5,807 nucleotides of DNA from Fidelibacterota bacterium. GTDB taxonomy: Bacteria; Fidelibacterota; UBA2242; JAFGTP01. Both the position numbers and the translations under genes were made by a program. The stretch is taken from the NCBI GenBank assembly GCA_021734005.1, contig JAIPJV010000146.1:1-5807 (forward strand), given 5' to 3'. Below, piece by piece: positions 1 through 5,807 of the stretch. Within the stretch, counting starts at the first letter, position 1; each line of letters starts with the position of its first letter. The notes under the pieces were generated by a model, which had not been told where the DNA came from, did no database searches, and saw nothing but the letters and a program-made list of their open reading frames with translations.

Positions 1-996
1 TATTATCCAACTCATTTATGGAAAAATGGCAAGAAAGACACTCTCAGGAATGAATTAGTCGTTCCTCATCAGAAGTTGGGCAAAGATAAGGATCCTAATG
101 ATCCGGAAAGCTATGAAAAATTTCATGGGAAAGACTATGCTCCAACTCTGATGTACGATGAGATGGAAAATTTTGTAGAACGTAATAAAAATCAGCCTTT
201 CTTTTTCTATTGGGCCAGTATAATACCTCATGTTGCCCTTGCAGCTCCTGATAAATGGGTTGATTATTACCGAAAGAAATTTGGTGAAGAAGAACCCTAT
301 ACTGGAGATAGTGGTTATCTTCCTAATCAGTATCCTAATGCAACTTATGCAGCTATGATCTCTTATCTCGATGAAAATGTAGGTAAACTGGTCAAAAAAT
401 TAAAAGATCTCGGAATATATGATGACACTCTAATAATTTTCACTTCTGATAATGGCCCAACTTATACTGGTGGGGCAGATACTGTCTGGTTTGATAGTGC
501 CGATCCTTTCAAAAGCGAATATGGCTATTCCAAAGGCTTTGTTCACGAAGGTGGAATTCGAGTTCCCATGATCGCCCAATGGCCGGGAAAAATAAAACCG
601 GGATCTCAGTCTGATCATATTTCCGCATTTTATGATGTAATGCCAACTATGTGCGATCTGGGAAAAGCGGAATGTGAAGTTGAGACTGATGGAATCAGTT
701 TTGCCAAAACTCTAATTGGTAAAAAGGGTCAGAAAGAACACAAATATTTGTATTGGGAATTTCCGGCCTATGGAGGACAGCAGGCTGTCCGGATGGGCAA
801 ATGGAAAGGTATCCGCAAAGATATTAAAAAAGGCAATATGAAGATTGAAATCTACAATCTGGAAAAGGACCTCCAGGAACAAAATAATGTTGCTGCCCAG
901 CATCCGGAAATTGTTGCTGAAATAGAAAAAATTATGGAAAAAGAACATAAAACATCAAGGGTCCAAACTTTTCGAATGAAAGCATTGGATTCGTAA
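1..996 (+). CDS. Type I sulfatase (arylsulfatase A-like), C-terminal part, 5' end outside window
   Basis: The frame is open from base 1 to the TAA at 994-996, giving 331 visible residues; family members are usually about 450-550, so the N-terminal third is missing, including the C/S-x-P-x-R site whose Cys or Ser becomes formylglycine. Visible family marks, numbered from the window start, are the 'PFFFYWASIIPH' strand with His77, the metal-binding 'FTSDNG' with Asp150 and Asn151, and 'KGFVHEGGIRVP' with the substrate-contacting Lys178. The C-terminal subdomain has 'QAVRMGKWKG' (261-270) and 'IEIYNLEKDLQEQNN' (from 282), the usual sulfatase tail. The enzyme should hydrolyse sulfate esters, probably on sulfated glycans, in the periplasm or outside the cell; the exact substrate cannot be read. 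The protein ends in 'RMKALDS' with no visible C-terminal anchoring or sorting domain. The internal TTG at 76 is not the true start, because coding similarity continues upstream ('YYPTHLWKNGKK'). Family assignment is firm; specificity is unknown. Confidence 0.95.
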   Translation, partial: YYPTHLWKNGKKDTLRNELVVPHQKLGKDKDPNDPESYEKFHGKDYAPTLMYDEMENFVERNKNQPFFFYWASIIPHVALAAPDKWVDYYRKKFGEEEPYTGDSGYLPNQYPNATYAAMISYLDENVGKLVKKLKDLGIYDDTLIIFTSDNGPTYTGGADTVWFDSADPFKSEYGYSKGFVHEGGIRVPMIAQWPGKIKPGSQSDHISAFYDVMPTMCDLGKAECEVETDGISFAKTLIGKKGQKEHKYLYWEFPAYGGQQAVRMGKWKGIRKDIKKGNMKIEIYNLEKDLQEQNNVAAQHPEIVAEIEKIMEKEHKTSRVQTFRMKALDS

Positions 997-1021
997 TCTT
1001 CATTTCCTCCTTTAGCCATAA

Positions 1022-1050
1022 AGCTGGCAGGTTATTTATACCTGCCAGCT
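1022..1050 (+). terminator. Intergenic hairpin, candidate transcription terminator
   Basis: A perfect 11-bp inverted repeat (arms 1022-1032 and 1040-1050, AGCTGGCAGGT with its complement) encloses a 7-base AT-only loop. It begins 25 bases after the sulfatase stop codon, where a terminator is expected. No T-run follows on either strand (the + side continues CCCAATTC), so it is not a classical intrinsic terminator; it could equally be a 3'-end-stabilising or attenuating stem. Confidence 0.55.
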
Positions 1051-1098
1051 CCCAATTCAACAAAAGTAAACTTTATGCATTTTAATATTCATAAAATC

Positions 1099-1102
1099 AG
1101 GA
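1099..1102 (+). promoter_or_regulatory. Shine-Dalgarno-like AGGA supporting the GTG start at 1112
   Basis: AGGA lies 9 bases before the GTG at 1112. The same frame has a stop at 1067-1069 and no ATG, GTG or TTG between it and 1112, so this GTG is the first usual start codon and is directly followed by a signal peptide. TTG at 1118 is the nearest alternative but would leave a poorer spacing. Confidence 0.5.
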
Positions 1103-1111
1103 TATTATCCT

Positions 1112-1186
1112 GTGAAATTGCTGTCAAAGCAAATATCAATATTCTTCTTTATAATAGTATCCCTGCTGGCCAGGTCGGGTCAGTCT
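1112..1186 (+). other. Signal peptide of the large secreted protein
   Basis: Residues 1-25 have Lys at 2 and 6, then an uninterrupted hydrophobic core (ISIFFFIIVSLLA, 8-20), then a polar stretch RSGQS. Cleavage is plausible after Ser22 (A-R-S, small residues at -3 and -1) or after Ser25. No lipobox Cys is present, so it reads as a Sec/SPase I signal rather than a lipoprotein signal. Confidence 0.85.
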
Positions 1187-4100
1187 CTTACATCTAAAAA
1201 TGCTAAATTTATCAGAAAAACCTTCATATCTGATACTTTACAATCTATTCGAATTAATGGTCATGGAACCGGTGCCAGGCTTCCTGACAGCTATGAACTT
1301 GAGCAGATCATCGCTTCATCCCGCCAAATAATATTTGATAATCTACAATTAGATAGTCTGCCTAAAAAAATTGACCATTCTCAAACAAAATGGTTTCCAC
1401 CTATTGGTGATCAGGGAGCGGAAGGCTCCTGTGTGGCCTGGGCCACAGGCTACTATGTGAAGACTTTTCAGGAAGCCCGGGAACACGATTGGGATCTGTC
1501 CAAAGCCGAATGGATCAATAGCGGCAATGGTTATCCCACTATCGAAGCCCAAAATAAAATTATCAGTCCCGATTTTGTTTATCATCTCACCAATAATGGG
1601 CAGGATCAGGGGATTACTGTTTTTCGGGCTATCAATTTTATCCAAAAATATGGAGCTTCCAGCTGGGAAACCATGCCCAATGACCCTGATAATTCTACTT
1701 CCTGGCCTGATAGGAAAGCCTGGCGCGAAGCCCCTCAATATAGAGGTGCTAGTCCTCCTCTTTTTTTAATTGACACTAGCGCTGCTCAAAATAGATTATT
1801 CAAACAGGTCCTGGCCTCAGGAAAATTGGCTCTGATCCATATTAATGCTCACCGTTTTTCTCAATTGTCAGACAAAGATCTCTGGACAGTGGACAATTAT
1901 CAAACCACTGTTTTCAATCACCTCAATGCTGTGGTTGGGTATGATGACGATTTTGGTCCATTTATAGAAAATGGAGATACAACTTATGGGGCTTTTAAAG
2001 TTGCCAATAATTGGGGAAAGGGAGGCTGGGAAAATCAGGCTGACGGATTTTACCATATTTCCTATCAATGCCTGCAAAAATATATCAAAGTGGCTATCTT
2101 ATTTGAAGACAGGGATAATTATCAGCCAACTATTCTGGCAAATTTTCAACTAACCCATCCTTATCGGGGAGAAATCAAAATGCATCTGGGGATTGATCGT
2201 GACGATCAAAATCTTATATCAAAACCTTTTCTGGAATATAATAATTCGGAAGATGCCAATTTTTTTCCTGATAATGTTATGACCTTTGATATCTCCAATT
2301 TTAATGAAATTGTTAATTCCAATCTAGATTCTGTTTATCTTGATCTTTATGACCGGGGAAATTATTCTGAGACTGCGGTTCTGGATTCTTTTTATATAGA
2401 ATTTTTTGAGAATGGGAAACCAATCCGGAAATATGACTATTCAAGTGAAGATTCATTACTTACTACCAGCAATAATGAGCATTCCCGGGCCTCGTTGATA
2501 ATTCATGACGATCCTATGCTTAGTATTTCGCAAGATTCGGTTAATTTTGCAGAGACCTATCTCAATACACAAGATTCTGCTGGAATTACTGTTTACAATT
2601 CCTCTAATAAGACTTATTCCATAGATTTGGAATTAAACAGCAGCGTTTTTTTAATTTCTGATACAATCCTCACAATTAATCCAGGACAAAGGCAAAATAT
2701 TGATGCTGTATTTCAGCCTACGAAGGCCGGGTATTTCAGCAGTCAATTATACTTGAACTATGCTGATGGTCCAAAATCAGTTCAATTAACTGGAATTGGG
2801 AAAAGTTATCCCCAGTTTTCAGTTGCTCCCCAGGATATCAGCTTAGAACTTAATGCGGGAGAATCGGATAGCTCCGAGCTTTCTATTGAAAACACAGGAC
2901 TGGATACATTTTCCTATGAAATTGAGCTGGGCATTGATACTTCCCTGATTTCGGATGATAAGGATATTCCCGGAGTTTTTCCGTCAAACATCAAAGTTTT
3001 ACTTTATGACAACTTGCGACCGGATCAGCAGTCTCAAACCAAGCAATATCTGGAGCAGTTGGGTGTGCTGGTGGATCTTTTAAACCGGCCGGATGCTATG
3101 CAAGATTCATTATTGGAAGCCTATGATCTAATATATGTTAAAAAAGGGGATATTAATTTTTTACGTGGCCAGGGTGAAGTCGTCCAGGAATATATTGATA
3201 AAGGCGGGGGATTGATCATTGAGCAACCTGATCGTGAATATTCAATACGAATTATGCCAGCAGGATTTGAAATTGGCGTCCTCCAGACTGAATCTGAAGT
3301 AAATCCCAACACCATTCAGTTTACCAAAAATGGAAACAATCACTCTATTTTAAATGCTCTATACCCCCGCGATTGCTGTGGCAGTTATGATGTTATCAAA
3401 AAGAGTGATTTGGGATCGAAATTTGAGGTTTTAGCAGTCAATTCTCTGGATACAAATAATGTGGCCCTTGCAGCGGGAGAATATGGACAGGGGCGAATAC
3501 TTTTGCATACCGGTGAAATTGGTGCGCAGAAAAGTCACAGTTCAGATTTATTTGTTCTACGTATTCTGGAATGGACTGCCAGTCAGCCCCACTCAGTAAA
3601 GCTTTTCAGAGAACGGGGAATTATAGAGCCGGAAGCAAGTCAATCTGTAAAAATTGTGGTGAATTCAAAGAATCTGTTCGATGGGAGATATAATTTATTT
3701 GCTAATTTGCGACCTTCAGGGATGAATTATCCGCAGGAAGAAATTGATCTCCAGATTAATTTGAAAGGCCAAGCCCAAATTGATATTGATCACGATACTC
3801 TGAATTTTGGGTCTGTTTTTGTACGGGCTACAGATTCATTATCACTGGCAATAAAAAATACTGGATCTGCTCTATTAAGAATTAGTGAAATGTCGATTCC
3901 GAGTACTGAAAATTTTCATCTGAAAAGAGATTCTCTGCAGCTTTTACCAGGAAGATCAGAGATGATTGAAGTTTATTTCAATCCTCTTTCACCAGGTCAA
4001 TATGAAGCCAATTTGACAATCAAATCCCCGGATTCCGAACAATTAAACCAAAACATAAAACTGGTCGGCCGGGGTGTGATTCCGCCTAAATTAGGAGCAG

Positions 4101-5807
4101 TTCCTGATTCCTTGATCAAATATATGGGTATAAACGATAGTGGGAGTTATGAAATAAATATAACCAATGAGGGCCAGGCCGATCTGGAATTTGACATATC
4201 AGTAACTGGTGCTGAGAAAACGATCATTGAAAAATATCTTCCTGAATTTGCCACCTATATCTCAGGAATACATTACTCAAAAGGATCCTTATATTTCATC
4301 AAAAGGACAGATAATAAACTCTTTAGATATGACATAGAAGGCGATTTTGTGGAAGAGCTTTTTACAATTCCTTATAATTCTTATAGTCTGGCTTATGATG
4401 GAGAAAATTATTATATCGGAACTTACCTGGGGTATATTTATGGCTATGATCAGAATGGGGAAATGGTAGCTGAGATTGAGACCCCGTTCAGAAATCAAAT
4501 CGCATTTGATTATACTGGATCTGCTTTTATAATTTGCGCTGCTTATAGTACCTTATCGAATTTTGTAGTTATGGATAAAAGTGGAGAGATTCTGCAGGAA
4601 ATTCACTACCCGGGTTGTTATTCCGATGAAGTTTGCGTTCAAATATCCTGGCTGGATGAGCACCCGGGTGGAAATTTGTGGGGGATATTTTACAATTATA
4701 GAACTGAAAATTACTGGCTAAATCAACTCAATTATACTTCTGAATCTATTGAATTTGTGAGAAGATACCAGCTTATACCTGGATCTGAGAATTTAACTCA
4801 TGATGGTGAAAATTTTTGGATAAGTACTCTGGATGGTTCATTGCTGAAAATACAGGACAGGATTAAAAATTTGAACTGGGTACAGCTTTCACAAAACCAG
4901 GGATCGATTCTTCCGCAAGATAGAGAAAGGATCAATTTAAGATTTAACACCAGCGGAATGCGGCCGGGGCGGTACAATGCCAATATAATTATGACTACCA
5001 ATGATCCTGACCGGGATATAGTTACCATTCCAGCCCATCTATATCTGGCCGGAAATTATGAAATCCAGGTATCGGGAAATTGGGAACTAAAGGGTTTGCC
5101 TATCAAGCCGGTCAACGAACGTGTCGATCAAATATTTAATCTGGATTCAATGCGATATAATTTGTATGGCTGGCAACAGGAATATTACGCTCCTGATTCA
5201 ATCCAAGCCGGTCAGGGATTCTGGATTAAATCAGAACAGGCTCAAAGTGTGATCCTCAATGGATTGCCAGATAATGATATTACAATATCACTACAGCAGG
5301 GCTGGAATCTGATTTCTCCTCCTTCCAACCCTATTCATATTGCTCAAATAATGGATAATGATGATGTTGTAGTTTTTCCGCTTATTTTTGCATATCAGGA
5401 TTCCTATTTTCGAACTGACAGCCTTGTGCCAGGGAATGGTTACTGGGCCTATGCATCAGAAAGAGGTGAAATACGTTTGAAAAATAAAGCAGCCTATTTA
5501 TCTGATCAATTGAAAACATTTGAATTCCTGCCGGATCTGGATAAATATCCCTATTTATCAATTCAGGATAATGATTCCAATCAGAGCGCTATCTTTTACG
5601 AAGTAGAATTTAATTATGATGATCAGAACCAATACTTTAAACTGCCGCCGCTCCCTCCTGAGAAAGTTTTTGATGCCCGAACTTTAGATGGGTATTATGC
5701 AACTGCCAGCGATGATTTTTATATACAAATCCAGACTTCCGCCTATCCATTACAATTAACCAATTCTAATAAAATCCCGAATGAACAATTCCGATATCAA
5801 ATAGTAG
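1112..5807 (+). CDS. Giant secreted multidomain protein with papain-like (C1) cysteine peptidase, split Ig-like modules and probable T9SS tail; 3' end outside window
   Basis: The frame runs from GTG 1112 to the window end: 1565 full codons, no stop. Domain order by residue: signal peptide 1-25; short pro-region 26-82; C1A-type cysteine peptidase 83-335; beta-rich segment 336-466, with 'LTHPYRGEIKMHLGI' recalling P domains; Ig-like module 470-563; Ig-like half 567-612; Rossmann/amidotransferase-like insert 626-825; matching Ig half 826-887; intact Ig-like module 889-988; Ig half 993-1034; propeller-like insert 1037-1250; matching Ig half 1251-1314; two GWNLIS-type modules 1317-1460; pre-sorting segment 1461 onward. 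Signal peptide plus peptidase indicate an exported protease; the other modules probably serve binding, spacing or surface display. The start has an AGGA 9 bases upstream. The gene follows the sulfatase by 115 bases, separated by a hairpin, so co-transcription is uncertain. Substrate unknown. Exact domain borders are by eye. The stop codon and any sorting domain lie past 5807. Confidence 0.93.
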   Translation, partial: MKLLSKQISIFFFIIVSLLARSGQSLTSKNAKFIRKTFISDTLQSIRINGHGTGARLPDSYELEQIIASSRQIIFDNLQLDSLPKKIDHSQTKWFPPIGDQGAEGSCVAWATGYYVKTFQEAREHDWDLSKAEWINSGNGYPTIEAQNKIISPDFVYHLTNNGQDQGITVFRAINFIQKYGASSWETMPNDPDNSTSWPDRKAWREAPQYRGASPPLFLIDTSAAQNRLFKQVLASGKLALIHINAHRFSQLSDKDLWTVDNYQTTVFNHLNAVVGYDDDFGPFIENGDTTYGAFKVANNWGKGGWENQADGFYHISYQCLQKYIKVAILFEDRDNYQPTILANFQLTHPYRGEIKMHLGIDRDDQNLISKPFLEYNNSEDANFFPDNVMTFDISNFNEIVNSNLDSVYLDLYDRGNYSETAVLDSFYIEFFENGKPIRKYDYSSEDSLLTTSNNEHSRASLIIHDDPMLSISQDSVNFAETYLNTQDSAGITVYNSSNKTYSIDLELNSSVFLISDTILTINPGQRQNIDAVFQPTKAGYFSSQLYLNYADGPKSVQLTGIGKSYPQFSVAPQDISLELNAGESDSSELSIENTGLDTFSYEIELGIDTSLISDDKDIPGVFPSNIKVLLYDNLRPDQQSQTKQYLEQLGVLVDLLNRPDAMQDSLLEAYDLIYVKKGDINFLRGQGEVVQEYIDKGGGLIIEQPDREYSIRIMPAGFEIGVLQTESEVNPNTIQFTKNGNNHSILNALYPRDCCGSYDVIKKSDLGSKFEVLAVNSLDTNNVALAAGEYGQGRILLHTGEIGAQKSHSSDLFVLRILEWTASQPHSVKLFRERGIIEPEASQSVKIVVNSKNLFDGRYNLFANLRPSGMNYPQEEIDLQINLKGQAQIDIDHDTLNFGSVFVRATDSLSLAIKNTGSALLRISEMSIPSTENFHLKRDSLQLLPGRSEMIEVYFNPLSPGQYEANLTIKSPDSEQLNQNIKLVGRGVIPPKLGAVPDSLIKYMGINDSGSYEINITNEGQADLEFDISVTGAEKTIIEKYLPEFATYISGIHYSKGSLYFIKRTDNKLFRYDIEGDFVEELFTIPYNSYSLAYDGENYYIGTYLGYIYGYDQNGEMVAEIETPFRNQIAFDYTGSAFIICAAYSTLSNFVVMDKSGEILQEIHYPGCYSDEVCVQISWLDEHPGGNLWGIFYNYRTENYWLNQLNYTSESIEFVRRYQLIPGSENLTHDGENFWISTLDGSLLKIQDRIKNLNWVQLSQNQGSILPQDRERINLRFNTSGMRPGRYNANIIMTTNDPDRDIVTIPAHLYLAGNYEIQVSGNWELKGLPIKPVNERVDQIFNLDSMRYNLYGWQQEYYAPDSIQAGQGFWIKSEQAQSVILNGLPDNDITISLQQGWNLISPPSNPIHIAQIMDNDDVVVFPLIFAYQDSYFRTDSLVPGNGYWAYASERGEIRLKNKAAYLSDQLKTFEFLPDLDKYPYLSIQDNDSNQSAIFYEVEFNYDDQNQYFKLPPLPPEKVFDARTLDGYYATASDDFYIQIQTSAYPLQLTNSNKIPNEQFRYQIV
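1358..2116 (+). other. Papain-like C1 cysteine peptidase domain (residues 83-335)
   Basis: The domain opens with 'LPKKIDHSQTKWFPPIGDQG', the usual start of mature C1 peptidases. Gln101 (oxyanion hole) and Cys107 sit in 'DQGAEGSCVAWATGYY', His270 in 'FNHLNAVVGYDDDFG', and Asn299 in 'FKVANNWGKGGWENQ', followed by the glycine-rich 'DGFYHISY' end strand. Order and spacing match papain, with slightly longer loops (Cys to His 163 residues against 134 in papain). Differences from the textbook are Val in place of the Trp after the catalytic Cys and Asn in place of Ser after the catalytic Asn. Because all four active-site positions are kept, activity is likely. The stretch before it (26-82) is short and shows no I29-type ERFNIN inhibitor propeptide. 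Confidence 0.9.
2117..2509 (+). other. Beta-rich segment after the peptidase, P-domain-like (residues 336-466)
   Basis: This stretch alternates short hydrophobic strands with Asp/Asn-rich turns. 'ANFQLTHPYRGEIKMHLGI' (343-361) resembles the 'ITHTYxGDLxVxL' strand pair of proprotein-convertase P domains, and 'SVYLDLYDRGNYSETAVLDSFYIEF' style strands follow. In such proteases a domain here commonly stabilises the catalytic domain. Family assignment is tentative; it may be an unnamed jelly-roll. Confidence 0.4.
2519..2800 (+). other. Ig-like (ASH / choice-of-anchor D type) module 1, residues 470-563
   Basis: The module has the standard pattern: an opening strand with 'DSVNFAET', a central 'ITVYNSSNKTYSIDLEL', then 'LTINPGQRQNIDAVFQPTKAG' and the closing strand 'SVQLTGIG'. 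The 'INPGQ...V.F.P..AG' phrase followed by 'L.G.G' is typical of ASH/HYDIN-type Ig modules in large secreted proteins. It is the first of four such modules in this protein and is uninterrupted. Confidence 0.7.
2810..3772 (+). other. Ig-like module 2, split by a Rossmann / class I amidotransferase-like insert (residues 567-887)
   Basis: The first half (567-612) reads 'FSVAPQDISLELNAGE' then 'SELSIENTGLDTFSYEIEL', which normally runs straight into a 'WLSVSP.SG.I.PG' second half. That second half appears only at 826-887 ('RGIIEPEASQSVKIVVNSKN', 'DGRYNLFANL', 'EEIDLQINLKG'). Between them, residues 626-825 form an alpha/beta domain: 'NIKVLLYDN' first strand, helix 'QSQTKQYLEQLG', 'YDLIYVKKGD', then 'VVQEYIDKGGGLIIEQP', then 'ALAAGEYGQGRILLHTGEIG' and a last helix. 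The 'Y(I/V)..GGGL..' and 'GQGR(I/V)...G' pattern is seen in ThuA/DUF4350-like and class I glutamine amidotransferase-like folds. No amidotransferase nucleophile motif is evident, so I expect a binding or structural role. Confidence 0.6.
3776..4075 (+). other. Ig-like (ASH / choice-of-anchor D type) module 3, residues 889-988
   Basis: A complete, uninterrupted module: 'DTLNFGSVFVRATDSLSLAI', 'NTGSALLRISEM', 'LLPGRSEMIEVYFNPLSPGQ', 'YEANLTIKSPDSEQ', 'IKLVGRG'. This is a textbook match to the 'LDFG.V.VG....L.I.N.G...L.I' ASH pattern, and it gives a reference for judging the split modules on either side. Confidence 0.8.
4088..5053 (+). other. Ig-like module 4, split by a beta-propeller-like insert (residues 993-1314)
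   Basis: The first half (993-1034) has 'SGSYEINITNEGQADLEFDI'; the second half (1251-1314) has 'NWVQLSQNQGSILPQDRERI', 'NTSGMRPGRYNANIIM' and 'TTNDPDRDIVTIPAHLYLAG', a close match to the usual 'WLS.S..SG.I..G....I...F....L..G.Y...I.I.SNDP' ending. The intervening 1037-1250 holds five blade-like repeats starting near residues 1052, 1091, 1130, 1177 and 1227, each with a hydrophobic strand, 'YDGENYY' or 'HDGENFW' type turn, a second strand, and 'YDxxG' then a strand such as 'EMVAEI' or 'EILQEI'. This looks like a YVTN/NHL-style propeller. Cys1169 and Cys1175 could form a disulfide. Confidence 0.65.
5060..5491 (+). repeat. Two tandem GWNLIS / GxGYW modules (residues 1317-1460)
   Basis: Two diverged copies of a roughly 70-residue unit lie head to tail. 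Copy 1 has 'SGNWELKGLPIKP', 'LYGWQQEYYAPDSIQAGQGFW' split around Trp1354 and Trp1371, and ends 'SVILNG'. Copy 2 has 'QQGWNLISPPSNP' (1395-1407), 'FAYQDSYFRTDSLVPGNGYW' ending at Trp1445, and ends 'EIRLKNK'. Each keeps the opening W-L strand, a central aromatic turn, the G-x-G-(F/Y)-W motif and a final beta strand. Such units are common near the C-terminus of large secreted proteins of the Bacteroidetes-related phyla; their molecular role is not established. Similarity is at protein level only. Confidence 0.75.
5492..5807 (+). other. Pre-C-terminal segment with 'LPPLPP...FDAR' motif, likely leading to a T9SS sorting domain
   Basis: Residues 1461-1565 include 'FKLPPLPPEKVFDARTLDG' (from about 1509) followed by beta strands 'DDFYIQIQTSAYPLQLT'. 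From memory of Bacteroidetes-like, Calditrichota and Marinimicrobia secreted proteins, a 'LPP.PP...FD.R' segment often precedes the type IX sorting domain ('NYPNPFNP' type). That domain is not in view, because the window ends in codon 1566, so anchoring by T9SS is inference. Confidence 0.5.

Noticed and set aside
430..948. Minus-strand open frames of 62 and 78 codons (430-618 and 712-948)
   Set aside because: They lie antisense inside the sulfatase coding frame, whose conserved motifs show that the + strand is coding; the predicted peptides are Phe/Ile-rich shadows with no recognisable domain.
1051..1098. Possible promoter for the large gene in the AT-rich stretch before the start
   Set aside because: TA-rich hexamers such as TAATAT (1083-1088) occur, but I could not pair them with a convincing -35 or a Bacteroidetes-type -33/-7 (TTTG / TAnnTTTG) at proper spacing.
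1349..2153. Open frames of 60-129 codons on both strands over the peptidase region (1349-1738 -, 1527-1769 +, 1868-2077 -, 1971-2153 +)
   Set aside because: The + frame starting at 1112 encodes the C1 peptidase with all active-site motifs through this region, so these are overlapping shadows.
3121..5028. Minus-strand open frames at 3121-3315, 4289-4498 and 4798-5028
   Set aside because: Each is antisense to continuous coding sequence for the Rossmann-like, propeller-like and Ig-like domains and has no recognisable protein features.
1112..5807. A frameshift or broken gene, considered because no complete open frame spans the region
   Set aside because: Translation in one frame from 1112 to 5807 meets no stop and keeps domain patterns throughout; the gene simply runs off the window end. 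The 'TAG' in the last three bases is out of frame (the frame reads ATA GTA G).
1..5807. A defence system, retroelement, CRISPR array or mobile element
   Set aside because: No direct-repeat array, transposase, reverse transcriptase, nuclease motif or terminal inverted repeats were seen; nearly all bases are explained by the two coding regions.

Overview
The window holds two genes, both on the + strand and both cut by a window edge. The 3' end of a type I (formylglycine-dependent) sulfatase gene fills positions 1-996. After a 115-base gap containing a perfect 11-bp hairpin, a very large gene starts at a GTG (1112) and stays open to the last base, giving at least 1565 codons with no stop. I found no RNA gene, CRISPR array, insertion sequence or phage feature.

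The large product is a secreted, mosaic, extracellular-type protein. In order it carries: an N-terminal signal peptide; a papain-like (C1) cysteine peptidase domain with the Gln, Cys, His and Asn active-site positions all recognisable; a beta-rich segment resembling a proprotein-convertase P domain; a chain of Ig-like (ASH / choice-of-anchor D type) modules; and two tandem 'GWNLIS...GxGYW' modules. It ends in a segment with a 'LPPLPP...FDAR' motif that I associate with the region before a type IX secretion (T9SS) sorting domain. The sorting domain itself, if present, lies past the window end. The most striking point is that two of the Ig-like modules look split, each interrupted by a large domain: first a Rossmann / class I amidotransferase-like domain of about 200 residues, then a beta-propeller-like domain of about 215 residues with five blade-like repeats.

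The base composition is AT-leaning. The sulfatase type, the Ig-like mosaic and the probable T9SS tail together suggest a member of the Fibrobacteres-Chlorobi-Bacteroidetes group or a neighbouring candidate phylum (Marinimicrobia, Cloacimonadota or Calditrichota style). This placement is inference from protein style, not from a marker gene.

Functionally, a sulfatase next to a secreted peptidase fits a heterotroph that breaks down sulfated polysaccharides or glycoproteins outside the cytoplasm. The hairpin between the genes and the separate start signal leave it open whether they are co-transcribed. I see no evidence here of a defence system or other wholly new system; the novelty is in the domain architecture of the large protein.
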